A DNA stretch of 21,730 nt from Priapulus caudatus (Eukaryota; Priapulida; Priapulimorpha; Priapulimorphida; Priapulidae). The position numbers were made by a program, and so were the translations under genes. The stretch covers positions 8,008-29,737 of the forward strand of contig NW_014577546.1 in the NCBI RefSeq assembly GCF_000485595.1, in the 5' to 3' direction. Below the pieces are notes generated by a model that was not told the DNA's origin, did not search any database, and was given only the letters and a program-made list of their open reading frames with translations. Shown here one piece after another: positions 1 through 8,743 of this stretch (positions within the stretch are counted from its first letter, which is position 1; every line of letters begins with the position of its first letter).

Positions 1-436
1 TATATATATATATATATGTCGTACCCTTTCCATTCGTTCGGCCTATTTTTTCGATTTGCATATGTCAGCGTCTTATTCAACACCACAGGCCCAATAAATC
101 ATACACACACTGGCAGGATGTGCTAGATTGACTATAAAGATATAAATATATAAATATATATAAAGATCTCATTCACGCGCGCCCTCTGCCGAGTACCGAG
201 GCACGGAGACGCCGGTAGAGATATGTATTCAGAGATTTCTCACTGTGCACCTACTAAGTAATAATAATGATGATGATAATGATAATAAACATAATAATAA
301 TAACTAATTAATGAATTAATTAACATAATTAATAGCTAACGTTATTATATTCGCACAATAAAAAATAAAATAATCTTTCATTTACACAAGGCTGCGCGTT
401 GTCATATAATTTCTTCACCTGAACAACATATTGCAG
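1..436. other. AT-rich flank or intron ending in a splice acceptor
   Basis: No coding sequence is visible here. The stretch opens with a TA microsatellite (1-17) and holds a degenerate TAA/TGA trinucleotide run at about 259-310. It ends in a pyrimidine-containing stretch followed by TATTGCAG at 429-436, a good 3' splice site on the plus strand. The open frame that follows has no ATG until position 500, so I read this as the tail of an intron of the zinc-finger gene rather than as its promoter. Confidence 0.55.
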
Positions 437-2065
437 GCAACCTTCGCCAGAACAAGCTCCGGCGTTCTGTCCATCCAGAGCGACAGATCGCGCATCCTGA
501 TGATCAACAGACGCACGAGCACTCACATGATCGCTCCGACGTCATCGCGCACGCTAGGTGGCGCTGCCGTAAACAGCAAGCCGCTGATCTCGCTCTTAGA
601 CGGTCTCATGCAACCGCCAACGTGCGAGTTACAGTGGAAGCCAATCGCAGGAGACAGGGAGCTGTCGTCGGTGGAGACACCTGGCGGCACTGCGGGGAGA
701 CACGTTCTTCCGCCGGTAGTTGCGATGAACGCTACTGAGGTCTGCGCGACCGCGGCATCCACGTCGTCAGGGGGCGCGAGAGTCAGGGTAGGCGGTGACG
801 TGGCAGCGGCAGGGGTTGTCGCAGAGTTACAGCCGCCGTACACTCAACTAGATAACACAGCGTGTCATCTACAGCACCAGCAACAACAGCAGCAGCACCA
901 CCAGCAGCAGCAACAGCAACACCAGCAACAGCAGCAGCAGCAGCAGCAGCAGCACCACCAGCAGCAGCACCACCAGCACCACCAGCAGCAGCAACAGCAG
1001 CAACAGCAGCAGCCCCAGCAACAGCAGCAACAACAACAGCAGCAGCAGCAGAAGCAGCAGCAGCAGTTTCACCAGTACTCATTTGCTGGCGTGTACCAAC
1101 ACCAACACCACGACCAGCCTACCACGCTCACTGAGCCGCCCCCCATCCCGCCACACACAGCCTCGATCTCACATGACGTCACGTCCGCGCTGCATCCCGC
1201 CCAGCAGACGCCTCTGTCGCTCAGCCAAGCTGCGGGTGCGCCACCGTCGGTCGGCTGTCCGACAAACGCGCTGCTGCTAGCGAATCAGCCGATGACACCG
1301 ATGACACAGTCGACGGAAAATGACAATCCCACCCTGCGTCGTCTGCTCACCGCCGAACCGCCGCTTAGCAACAGCGTCCGCTTCCTGCAGCAGGTTCCTA
1401 GCAACGCCGTCTGCATCCTGCAGCAGGCGCCTAGCAACGACCACGCCCCTAGCAACAGCGTCCGCATCCTGCAGCCGGCTTCATCGACGGACGCGTCGCT
1501 CTACACGCTCGCGCCGTACACCCTCCACCGCTCCGCTACTGCTGACGTCAACAAACCGAAGGAGCGGCAGTTTCAGTGCTCGGCGTGCCCGAAGCGCTTC
1601 TCGCAGCGATCGACGCTCGTCACGCACTCGCGCGTCCACTCCGGCGAGCGGCCGTACACGTGCACGCACTGCGCGCGCCGCTTCACGGACGTGTCGACGC
1701 TGAAGAAGCACGTGCGCGTGCACACGGGCGAGAAGCCGTACGTCTGCTGGAAGTGCGGCCGCGGCTTCACGCAGTCCGGCAACATGATCCGCCACAGCCG
1801 CACGCACGAGATGACGCGGCGGGCGCGCGACTCGCACGCCGTCTATGATCTGCTCTATCCCGCCTCCTCGTCTTCATCTTCCTCCTCCTACCCCTGCTCA
1901 TCCTCCTCCACCTCCTACCCCTCCTCGTCCTCCTCCTTCGTGCCCGCCACGCTGTTCCGCCAGGTGGCGCCAGCCCCGCAGCGACGAGAAGAGAGGGTGC
2001 GCGTGGTGACGGAGGAGCAGGTGAGCGGCAGCATCTTTTACGCGGAGAGACTAGGGAAGGGATGA
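437..2065 (+). CDS. Gln-rich three-finger C2H2 zinc finger protein, probable last exon
   Basis: This is a frame-clean coding exon for a probable sequence-specific DNA-binding nuclear transcription factor. The frame is open from 431, but 431 is TTG; the first in-frame ATG is at 500. Because a splice acceptor ends at 436, I treat it as a 3' terminal exon with an upstream start outside the window; ATG 500 is the alternative. Numbering residues from 431, the order is: low-complexity N-terminus, a Gln/His tract (about 148-212), a Pro/Ser/Thr-rich region, a short LSNSVR-type repeat (about 312-350), then three fingers. Zinc ligands are C383/C386/H399/H403, C411/C414/H427/H431 and C439/C442/H455/H459, joined by the canonical linkers SGERP and TGEKP. 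After the fingers come serine runs and a short charged tail. The C2H2 class is certain. I cannot assign the family: the fingers recall many three-finger regulators but match none I can name. Confidence 0.85.
   Translation, partial: ATFARTSSGVLSIQSDRSRILMINRRTSTHMIAPTSSRTLGGAAVNSKPLISLLDGLMQPPTCELQWKPIAGDRELSSVETPGGTAGRHVLPPVVAMNATEVCATAASTSSGGARVRVGGDVAAAGVVAELQPPYTQLDNTACHLQHQQQQQQHHQQQQQQHQQQQQQQQQQHHQQQHHQHHQQQQQQQQQQPQQQQQQQQQQQQKQQQQFHQYSFAGVYQHQHHDQPTTLTEPPPIPPHTASISHDVTSALHPAQQTPLSLSQAAGAPPSVGCPTNALLLANQPMTPMTQSTENDNPTLRRLLTAEPPLSNSVRFLQQVPSNAVCILQQAPSNDHAPSNSVRILQPASSTDASLYTLAPYTLHRSATADVNKPKERQFQCSACPKRFSQRSTLVTHSRVHSGERPYTCTHCARRFTDVSTLKKHVRVHTGEKPYVCWKCGRGFTQSGNMIRHSRTHEMTRRARDSHAVYDLLYPASSSSSSSSYPCSSSSTSYPSSSSSFVPATLFRQVAPAPQRREERVRVVTEEQVSGSIFYAERLGKG
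872..1067 (+). repeat. CAG/CAA/CAC repeat encoding poly-Gln/His
   Basis: The tract is about 195 bp of mixed CAG and CAA codons interrupted by CAC. It codes for glutamine runs with histidine breaks in the zinc-finger protein. Mixed CAG/CAA use and the CAC breaks should make it less prone to slippage than a pure CAG run. The other frames read as poly-Ala/Thr/Pro or, antisense, poly-Leu; these are shadows of the repeat. Confidence 0.9.
1364..1480 (+). repeat. 33-bp in-frame repeat within the zinc-finger exon
   Basis: Three 33-bp units and one 18-bp partial unit each begin with (C)CTTAGCAAC or CCTAGCAAC and mostly end in CTGCAGCAG. They encode the peptides LSNSVRFLQQV, PSNAVCILQQA, PSNDHA and PSNSVRILQPA. 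The units differ in sequence, so this is an older local amplification of a short hydrophobic/Gln motif just before the fingers. A function such as a protein contact motif is only inference. Confidence 0.85.
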
Positions 2066-2235
2066 AGACGGGGGTTATAGGCCGAGCGCAGCACGTAGCG
2101 AATCATGTATATGTATGTATCATGTAGGGCCTATATATCATGTATATACATTATATATATATGTCTGTGTATGTATATACACCGATATGGCCATCCGTTT
2201 TGAATACATAACAGAGACCCAGAAACGTCAACAAA

Positions 2236-2271
<36 letters not shown>

Positions 2272-2297
2272 TACATATACATGTATATGTGTGTATC

Positions 2298-2342
2298 AAG
2301 AGTAGATAATAGAGACTCGGAGTATCTCTATTATCTGCTCTT
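2298..2342. repeat. 18-bp inverted repeat (hairpin)
   Basis: The arms 2298-2315 and 2325-2342 are complementary apart from one T/C position that would form G-U in RNA, around a 9-base loop. It lies about 230 bp after the zinc-finger stop codon, so it may be in the 3' UTR. No terminator-like or known motif is recognised. Confidence 0.7.
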
Positions 2343-2462
2343 AGTGTGCTCTTGAGCGTTCTACATACATAATAACAGAGACCCGCAAACGGGAACAAAG
2401 AATACGCGTGTCGAAAGTATATGGTAACATCAGCGTTAGAAGCTATACGCCCATATGAACGA

Positions 2463-2625
2463 AATGTATAAGTTAATATTCGTGAGAGAAGGTATATTTT
2501 TATATTAGTGAGAAATGTTCGCTAATATTAGTGAAGGGAGGTCTATGTTAATATTAGCGAGAGGTGTACGCTAATACTAGTGAGATGGTGAGAGATTTAT
2601 GTTAATGCCAGCGATAAATACGTTG
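2463..2625. repeat. Degenerate 30-35 bp tandem repeat
   Basis: About five to six units share the core GTTAATATTAGTGAGAG with variants such as CTAATACTAGTGAGA and TTAATGCCAGCGA. It is an old minisatellite in the intergenic region. No open frame runs through it. Confidence 0.7.
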
Positions 2626-2902
2626 CAAGAAGTACCACCCCGTGCCAATACTAGCCTATAGCTCTCTGTCTGTTTATTTATACACACACGTGGTGGGCCT
2701 TTAGTGCAGTTACTAACAAGGAAGGAATGATTTAATTTACCCATGAATGAACGACTTACAAACGAAAGAATCGCTGGAAGACGTTAACAGCTGCAGGTCA
2801 GATATTTAGCAGCGGGGTATATATATGTTTTGTACGATGTTATATTTATAAACGTTTCCTTCGCGATTGATATTTTGGCACGGCCGTAGTATTCGTGAGT
2901 AG

Positions 2903-3002
2903 AGAGTTGAAGCCAACGTCAACTCTATCACCAGGAGTGTGGGGTTTTATCCACTCCTGATATCACTCAGGTTCCATTAATTGGGAGTGTAAGCATCACT
3001 CC
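2903..3002. repeat. Three consecutive small hairpins
   Basis: There are perfect complementary arms at 2903-2910/2919-2926 (AGAGTTGA), 2932-2939/2952-2959 (CAGGAGTG) and 2984-2989/2997-3002 (GGAGTG). The second and third share the GGAGTG/CACTCC core, so the cluster may derive from one ancestral palindrome. No gene assignment is possible. Confidence 0.6.
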
Positions 3003-3044
3003 ACCATCGTACGCGATCATACATCGTGATGAGCTTCTTTTATT

Positions 3045-3145
3045 GTTATATATATATATCAATAGTACATAATAAGAGATTATATTGTTATGTACTCTAC
3101 TATAGAGTACATACTATTATGTACCCTTGATATATATATATATAT
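3045..3145. repeat. About 100-bp imperfect palindrome
   Basis: The outer arms are 3045-3072 and 3118-3145, including TATCAA..TAGTACATAATA and its complement, with two mismatches. At the centre is a perfect 10-bp hairpin, ATGTACTCTA (3090-3099) with its complement at 3103-3112. The arms merge into TA microsatellites at both ends. It could be a miniature inverted-repeat element or a cruciform-forming satellite remnant. No clear target-site duplication can be seen because of the flanking TA runs. Confidence 0.65.
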
Positions 3146-4377
3146 AGGTTATTACCAGCAGAGCGAAGTTTACTCCTGCTATTTTTTATGCTCGTTATTT
3201 TGATGTATGTAATACGTAATCGTATTATATATAAGGTTCAGATTGACCTTGGCGTGACGTGACATGACATTGGCGTAGTCTCAAGGTTGTATGCGGTCAG
3301 GGCCGATGCAAGCATGCGTGGGCGACGAACGACGCGTGCTAAACGTTTTAATTTATTTTCAGCTGCAGAATGCAGCTAACCATGCATTAGTGACTGACGC
3401 CAGGCAATTAATTTTGCATTTGTTTATACAATAAAACGCCATCTGACCGTGAGCACATATTGAGTTAACACTGCGTACGCGTATTTAGTCAGCAATCAAT
3501 CACAGTGTTTTTCCACTTCTACGGCGGCGCTCAATTCCCTAGACAGACAGTCATGTAACCAACCAGAAATCAATGATGGCGAGATTCGAATGGTGATCAA
3601 TAACGCTACAAATACGTCACAACGCGAATTCTGTATACATATTTGACACAGCTTCACTTTATTACGTGACAGAAAAAATGACACGAAACGCACTGTCAAC
3701 AACACTGTATACAAGACGATCCACAAGAATATGTATTTATACTAAAAACTAACACTGTCATGCCTTCCAACACAATAAATAGCAACACGTTCCACCTTGG
3801 GGAAAAACAAGCATGATAACTGCCGTTTACAGACACAGCCAGGATCGAACTGTCGTTTGAAATTCACAAAGTGATATAGCACCCAGAGCAGAATACATAT
3901 ACAAATGTATATACATGTATATATACGATGATAGAAACTTCAGGGAATTTTCAGTTTTATACAGGTGACGTAGCGTTTGGTAAAAATAGAAAGGCCAACT
4001 TTTCTGTAATGACATAGCTGATGAGTATGCACTGAACCCGATCTGACAGCCCTCACTTTACAAGGGCTGCTGCTGGAAATTCAGCTACAATCCGATGTGC
4101 AAAATGCTCGATAAATACTCTTAAAAAAGATGACTATAAACTTCTTACACAAAACTAATTAAAATGACAGGGGGAAAAACAAAACGAGTACACGCAATGA
4201 GGCGAGCAACACAATACTGTAAATCCACGCAAACAGCAAATGTCGAATGCTGCTGTTCTGACTCTGACGAGAAACTCGGCACACGAATTGAGAAATATTT
4301 TGTACAAGGCCTAGACGCGTCCTGCAAGTGAAATCACACCCTCATCACCTGCCATAACATGACATAGGCATCCCCAG
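3146..4377. other. Intergenic stretch between convergent genes
   Basis: No supported gene is seen. The region is AT-rich with short unrelated open frames only. Possible polyadenylation hexamers are AATAAA at 3430-3435 on the plus strand (zinc-finger gene) and TTTATT at 3658-3663, which is AATAAA on the minus strand (polybromo). Both would imply long 3' UTRs of about 1.4 and 0.85 kb. They are unproven, and each hexamer is common by chance in such sequence. Confidence 0.4.
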
Positions 4378-4505
4378 CGACGAATCCGGGGACGACGTTG
4401 CTACGACGATGAAATCTTGGAACGAAGTTGCCACGGCGACGAAATCCAAGGACGACGTTGCTACGGCGATGAAATCCGGGGACGACGTTGCCACGGTGAC
4501 AGATG
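4378..4505. repeat. About 30-bp tandem repeat abutting the polybromo stop codon
   Basis: Four units of the form GACGACGTTGCTACGGCGATG plus AAATCC-like linker lie directly downstream (minus strand) of the polybromo stop codon. If the last exon continues into a 3' UTR, this repeat is its first part. The GC content is higher than in the flanking intergenic DNA. Confidence 0.75.
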
Positions 4506-4512
4506 CCGCCTC

Positions 4513-4729
4513 TCACAGCAGGTGCGTCATGTTGAGCGTGTCGTGGTGCAGGACGTCGCGCAGCGCCCAGAGCGCGTTGACGACGTTGCCGTGGTTACCG
4601 GCTCCGTTGCTGAGCCAGTGTACGGGCAGCTTGCCGGCGTTGTTGAGGGCGGTGTTGTCCGGCGTCGCGCGCATCTGCTCCCGCCAGTTACTCACCTGCG
4701 TCTTCTCCGTCTGCAGCGACTCGATGTAC
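4513..4729 (-). CDS. PBRM1: Polybromo, C-terminal exon
   Basis: This is the last coding exon of polybromo (BAF180), the PBAF-specific subunit of SWI/SNF remodelling complexes in the nucleus. The minus strand shows acceptor CTGTCACCAG followed by one base and then 71 residues beginning YIESLQTEKTQVSNW and ending in LNMTHLL, with the stop at 4515-4513. The spacing of YIE-L--E, LP-HWL, the ALW-LRD block and DTLN matches the end of vertebrate PBRM1 as I recall it. The exon is frame-clean. Its first base completes a codon begun in the previous exon. That phase does not fit directly onto the last proline-rich exon, so a short exon between them has not been found. An internal CAGGTGAGT, encoding Q-V-S, is a perfect-looking donor sequence but appears coding. 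Confidence 0.9.
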
Positions 4730-4744
4730 CTGGTGACAGGGCGA

Positions 4745-5625
4745 GGAAACACAGGTAACATAGGTAATACAGGTAACATATGTGACAGAGGTAACACGGG
4801 TGACACAGGTAATACAGGTAACAAGGTGACACAGATATCACAGGTGACACGAGTAATACAGATAACATATGTGACAGACGGGTAAACGCACGGGGTGACA
4901 CGGATAATACAAGGTAGAGCGATACTGTGACAGAGGTAACCACAGGGTGACACGACGGTAAGTCACGGTAACATACGGTAAATTACAGGTAACAGTAGTG
5001 AGCAGGAGGTAACCACGTGGTGACACAGTAATATCAGGTAACATAATGTGACAGAGGTAACCAGGGTGACACATCCGACACCCGCCGGTAATACAGGTGA
5101 ACGATAGTAATACACGGTAACTATAGTGTGACAGAACGGTAACACGGGTGACACAGGTAATACAGGGTAACATATGTGATCAGAGGTAAACGACGGTGAC
5201 TGCACAGGTAATACAGGTAACAATATGTGTACAGTAGGTAACACGGCGCTCGCACACGCTACTCACAGGTAACATAGGTAATATCCCACAATGTAACATA
5301 TGTGACAGAGGTAATCACGGGTTGCACACAGGTAATAGCAGGTAACCATATGTGGACAGAGGTAACAGACGGGTAACATTGAGGTAATACAGGTAACACA
5401 TGTGACAGATGGTAAAAACGGAGGTAACACACGGTAATACAGGTAACCAATACTGTGACAGAGGTAAGCACGGGTGAACACAGGTAATACAGGTAACATA
5501 TGTGACATGACGGTAATCATGGGTGACACCAAGGCTAATACAGCGTAACAAGGTGACACCCCATCGGGTGACCAGCAGATTTCACAGGTGAGCACGAGGT
5601 AATCACATATAACAGCACAGTCAAC
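4745..5625. repeat. GGTAAYACAG-type minisatellite in last polybromo intron
   Basis: About 20 degenerate units of 36-45 bp are built from the words GGTAACA, GGTAATACA, CATATGTGACAGA and GGTGACACA. It starts only 16 bases upstream of the C-terminal exon acceptor, so it fills the end of the last intron. Units differ by many single-base insertions, more than substitutions, which resembles uncorrected read noise. On the plus strand nearly every unit contains CAGGTAA, a 5' splice-site-like word, antisense to the gene. Confidence 0.85.
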
Positions 5626-6296
5626 ATAAGTGACGCGAGAAATGTCAACCGGCAAAACCCGACTGAAAATTTCCAGTAGTGTCCAGGCCGTAGCCCGTTT
5701 TCCAAGACTTTTCAACTGCAAGTGCCTATATATTAAAAATATAGCGACTTATCCAGCCAACGTAGGCACCCTTCTCATCGTAGTGCCTTTCAAGACTCCC
5801 GAGAGAGCATCCATCGGTAAAACACCCCCATCTACCACCACACCCCCACACCACACTCCCCCCCACATAGTCCCGGCCAGAAGGATCACCCAAGTGCGGC
5901 CGACGCCGCGCGAGCGCCACCGCCGGCCACCACAAGGCAACCAGCGCCACCCTATACGCCGCCCGTACGCCGGCGAGCAACCCGAATGTCAAGCACCAGA
6001 CCGATCGAGCATGTGGTGGAGTACGGCGTCCCGTACTCCACCCGAACCTGATTGTAAGAGACTTTCTGCCAGTGCATAACGGCGCACACTTACGACAACT
6101 GCGTCCTCGAACCCCAAGGGGAACCAGAGGCACACGAACCACCACCCACAGGACAGACAAAACGCGGGGTGGCAGGACGTGTACTGAACACTCGGCTCCG
6201 TCGCCCGCGGTCGGCTGGGCGGCGCTGCTCCGGGCACGCCACTTGGCCCTCCGTTCACAAGCGAGAGTTTCAATTGCGAGACGACGGAACGAACCG
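5626..6296. other. Unassigned intron sequence with a GC-rich island
   Basis: This lies in the last recognised polybromo intron. About 5870-6260 is markedly GC-rich compared with its surroundings and contains a perfect 12-bp inverted repeat, GGTGGAGTACGG (6015-6026) and its complement (6031-6042), with a 4-base loop. Both strands hold open frames of 90-150 codons but none shows a recognisable domain. It may be an old retroelement fragment. The missing short exon before the C-terminal exon could lie here, but I could not find it. Confidence 0.35.
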
Positions 6297-7000
6297 TAGA
6301 GAGACGAGAGAGAGAAGCAGGACGTGAGAGAGAGACGGAAAGAGAGAGAGAGAGAGACCGGCGAGAAAGAGAGCTAGCGAGAGGAGGAGAGAGACGACGA
6401 GAAGAGACGAGAAGACGATAGAGAGAGAGACGAGCAAGAGAGATGACGCGAGAGAGAGCAGAGAGATGACGAAAGAGAGAGAGAGAGAGAGAGGAGAGAC
6501 GGAGAGAGAGAGAGAGAGAGAAGAGGAGAGAGAGAGAGAGAGACGAGAGAAGAGGGATAATACATTATACCTAAATGACATACTATACTAGTATGTTATT
6601 ACTGGAGAGGAGAGAAAGAGAGAGAGGGACTTTATAGGTGCAAATATCAGTATAGCCTACGATATACATACTCTGGAGAGGCGAGAGAGAGAGAGAGAGA
6701 GAGAAGAAAGAGAGAGCAGAGGAGAGAGAGAGAGAGAGAGGACAGAGGAGATGGAGGAAGGGAGAGAGAGAACGGAGCGCAGAGAGCGAGAGGACGAAAC
6801 GAGCCAGGAGAGTAGCCGACAAGAGGAAAGAGAGAGCAGAGAGAGAGCAGCCAAGCAAGAGAGAGACGAGCAGAGCAGAGAGAGAGAGGCAGAGAGAGCA
6901 GCAGAGAGAGAGAGAGCGAGAGAGAAAGAGAGCAGAGGAAGACGAGATGGAAAGAGATAGACGAGAGAGAGCGAGGAACGAGGGAGAGAGATAGAGGAGA
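6297..7000. repeat. GA/CT microsatellite block
   Basis: The stretch is dominated by (GA)n with interspersed C and G, broken by a short AT-rich patch at about 6556-6600 and 6630-6675. Open frames on either strand translate to Ser-Leu or Arg-Glu repeats and are artefacts of the dinucleotide. It is intronic to polybromo. Confidence 0.9.
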
Positions 7001-7628
7001 GAATCGCTACGCCGTGCCTGGCCATCCAGACGCATCACAGTGCAAGCTGCGCGAGCACACACACACAAAACACTCGATATTCAGTGAAACAGAGACCAAT
7101 CACGGAGAAGGCGAACTAACACGGCCGGGATTAGTGATTACCTAGTAGCTTACTACTTAACTAGATGAAGTAGGTTAGATAAGGATGGAAATACAAAGAT
7201 AATTAAATCGACAAAAGCAACAACACCGACTGCACACATCATAAGGTGCATCCAATTAGGTAGTATCCTACGTACCTCTCCTGCTAGCATTGGATGAGTA
7301 AGAGTTGCGAACGAAGCAAGGTATATACAAACAAGGTTTTTTATACGATAGATATATACGATCCTATTTTACAGTACGATCAGGATAAGAATGAGGTTAT
7401 TCTCACGACGTGCACAGATCAAGCAAAAACGAAACAACGCAAACAAACAAGACAACACATCACACATTCCTAATCATCCAACATTTCATTGCTGACCATT
7501 ATAATAAATTTGCACAGGGGAAGAATAGTGGATCCCGCTAGGGAACGGCTCTGATTGGCTAAATTTTGTCCTGCTTATTTTATTTTATTTTTTATTAATT
7601 TTAGTTTTATTTTAAATTAGGAATACAG
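7001..7628. other. Unique intron sequence, nothing recognised
   Basis: No coding exon, RNA gene or repeat family is recognised. The 3' part (7566-7618) is a (TTTTA)-like AT-rich run just before the telomeric repeat. Confidence 0.5.
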
Positions 7629-7699
7629 GGTAGGTTAGGGTTAGGATTAGGATAGGATATATGGGTTAGGGTTATGGGTTAGGGTTAGGGTTAGGGTTA
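7629..7699. repeat. Interstitial telomeric repeat (TTAGGG)n
   Basis: About 70 bp consists of GGTTAGGGTTAGG units, with variants such as GGATTAGGATAGG in the first half and four near-perfect copies at the end. The G-rich strand is plus. It is embedded in a polybromo intron, well away from any visible chromosome end. Interstitial arrays like this are usually left by double-strand break repair. Confidence 0.9.
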
Positions 7700-8211
7700 A
7701 CTGATTTCTATATCCACCAACTTTTATTTATACTTAATAATGCGCCATCTAGCGGATCACTATCCTCTCTCTCTGAGACCTACTACCATTATAATCCCAC
7801 CACCACTGCGGTAGGGAGGGGGTAATCGTGAAACAAACACCAAGAAATGGACAGAAAAAGAGCAATAACAAATTAAATAGGGACAAGAAGGAGGAACGAG
7901 AAGATAGTAGAGGAAGGGTATACACAGCAGGTCGCATATTATTTATATTAGGACGGGACAGGGGTAACACATCAGAAAGAAAGAAGAAGGGCTGCGGCAG
8001 ACGGCAATGGCATGAGAAACGAGAAAGATAAATGCGCGCGGGAGGCGGGACTCAGATGTGACTAGGAGCGGAGATAGATAGAGAACAGGAGCAGAAAATC
8101 CGTCAAGGTGTGTGGCCGAACAAGATTTCTATAAAACTCCGTTCGTCCCACGCCTTATATTTCCTTCAGCAACAACTGTTTTTTTGCTTACTGTCGCAGC
8201 ATTGCACACAC
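7700..8211. other. Intron sequence, nothing recognised
   Basis: Mixed purine-rich unique sequence with no supported exon. Small open frames on both strands have no domain and no splice context that ties them to polybromo. Confidence 0.45.
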
Positions 8212-8470
8212 GGCACTCATGCACACACGACAAACAGACACACACACACACGCAACGCACACACGCACGCAACTCACACGCACCGCCCACACACAAACAG
8301 ACAACACACGCAGGCATGGGGCCGCAGCCACTCACACGCAGCACCACACACACAAACAGACACACACACCGCACACACAACGACGAACACCTCACCACAC
8401 GCGGACGGCACACACACAAAACAGACACAGTCACACACAATGCCACGCACGCACGCACCGCACGCAACGC
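8212..8470. repeat. CA-rich microsatellite at the edge of duplicated segment, copy 1
   Basis: About 260 bp of (CA)n with frequent CG, GC and AGA interruptions. To its left the sequence is unrelated to the left flank of copy 2. To its right the two copies align. The edge of the duplication therefore falls inside this microsatellite. Confidence 0.8.
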
Positions 8471-8547
8471 CGCTTGTCCGTACGAAAGAGAGGTGAACTC
8501 TCGGAAGAGCAAGGCAGTGCAAGTGTAAAGTCTAGACGCTATTCTAC

Positions 8548-8743
8548 CTTGTTGGCAGCACAGAAAAGCTGGCTGAAGTGCAATCTAAGTGGCGGCGGCG
8601 GCAGCGCGGAGGCGGGGAGGTACGTGTCGAATCGTAATGCCCCTGTTTGAACACGAGCACTAGCTGGATGCGCGAGGATGGTGGGAGAACTGGGAGAGCA
8701 GGGCCTGGGCAGGTAGGCTCTCGCAGCCGGTGCAGCATGCGAC
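8548..8743 (-). CDS. PBRM1: Polybromo proline-rich exon 2, copy 1 (frame-broken)
   Basis: This is the counterpart of the clean 61-codon exon at 18354-18536 and corresponds to the Pro-rich linker between the HMG box and the conserved C-terminus of polybromo. It is about 13 bases longer than copy 2 because of scattered single-base insertions, so no single frame reads through. Acceptor (CTCGAAG) and donor (AAGGTAG) sequences can still be matched to those of copy 2. Position and orientation are right for the gene. I read the breaks as likely sequence errors, though real decay is possible. Confidence 0.65.

Noticed and set aside
862-1134. Plus-strand Ala/Thr/Pro-rich and minus-strand poly-Leu/Ala open frames over the Gln tract
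   Set aside because: They are the other frames of the CAG/CAA repeat, with no independent start context or domain.
1285-1848. Several Arg-rich open frames on both strands over the zinc fingers
   Set aside because: Shadows of a GC-rich coding exon; the C2H2 frame has intact ligands and linkers.
3496-4327. Three minus-strand frames of 60-76 codons between the two genes
   Set aside because: Short, no domain, no splice context, and located in likely 3' UTR or intergenic DNA.
4745-5625. CRISPR-like array because of regular short repeats
   Set aside because: Repeats are contiguous without unique spacers, in a eukaryotic intron; it is a minisatellite.
5263-5721. A 152-codon minus-strand frame in the last intron
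   Set aside because: It mostly translates the minisatellite (CYLCH, VLPV repeats) and shows no conserved domain.
5870-5960. Possible 5S-rRNA-like SINE tail on the minus strand
   Set aside because: Only a short partial likeness around TTGGGTGATCC; no box A/C promoter arrangement could be confirmed.
6583-7068. Ser/Leu-rich 161-codon minus-strand frame resembling a membrane protein
   Set aside because: Produced by the (CT)n microsatellite.
8110-8650. His/Thr-rich frames suggesting a metal-binding protein
   Set aside because: Direct translation of the CA microsatellite; similar frames arise in copy 2 for the same reason.
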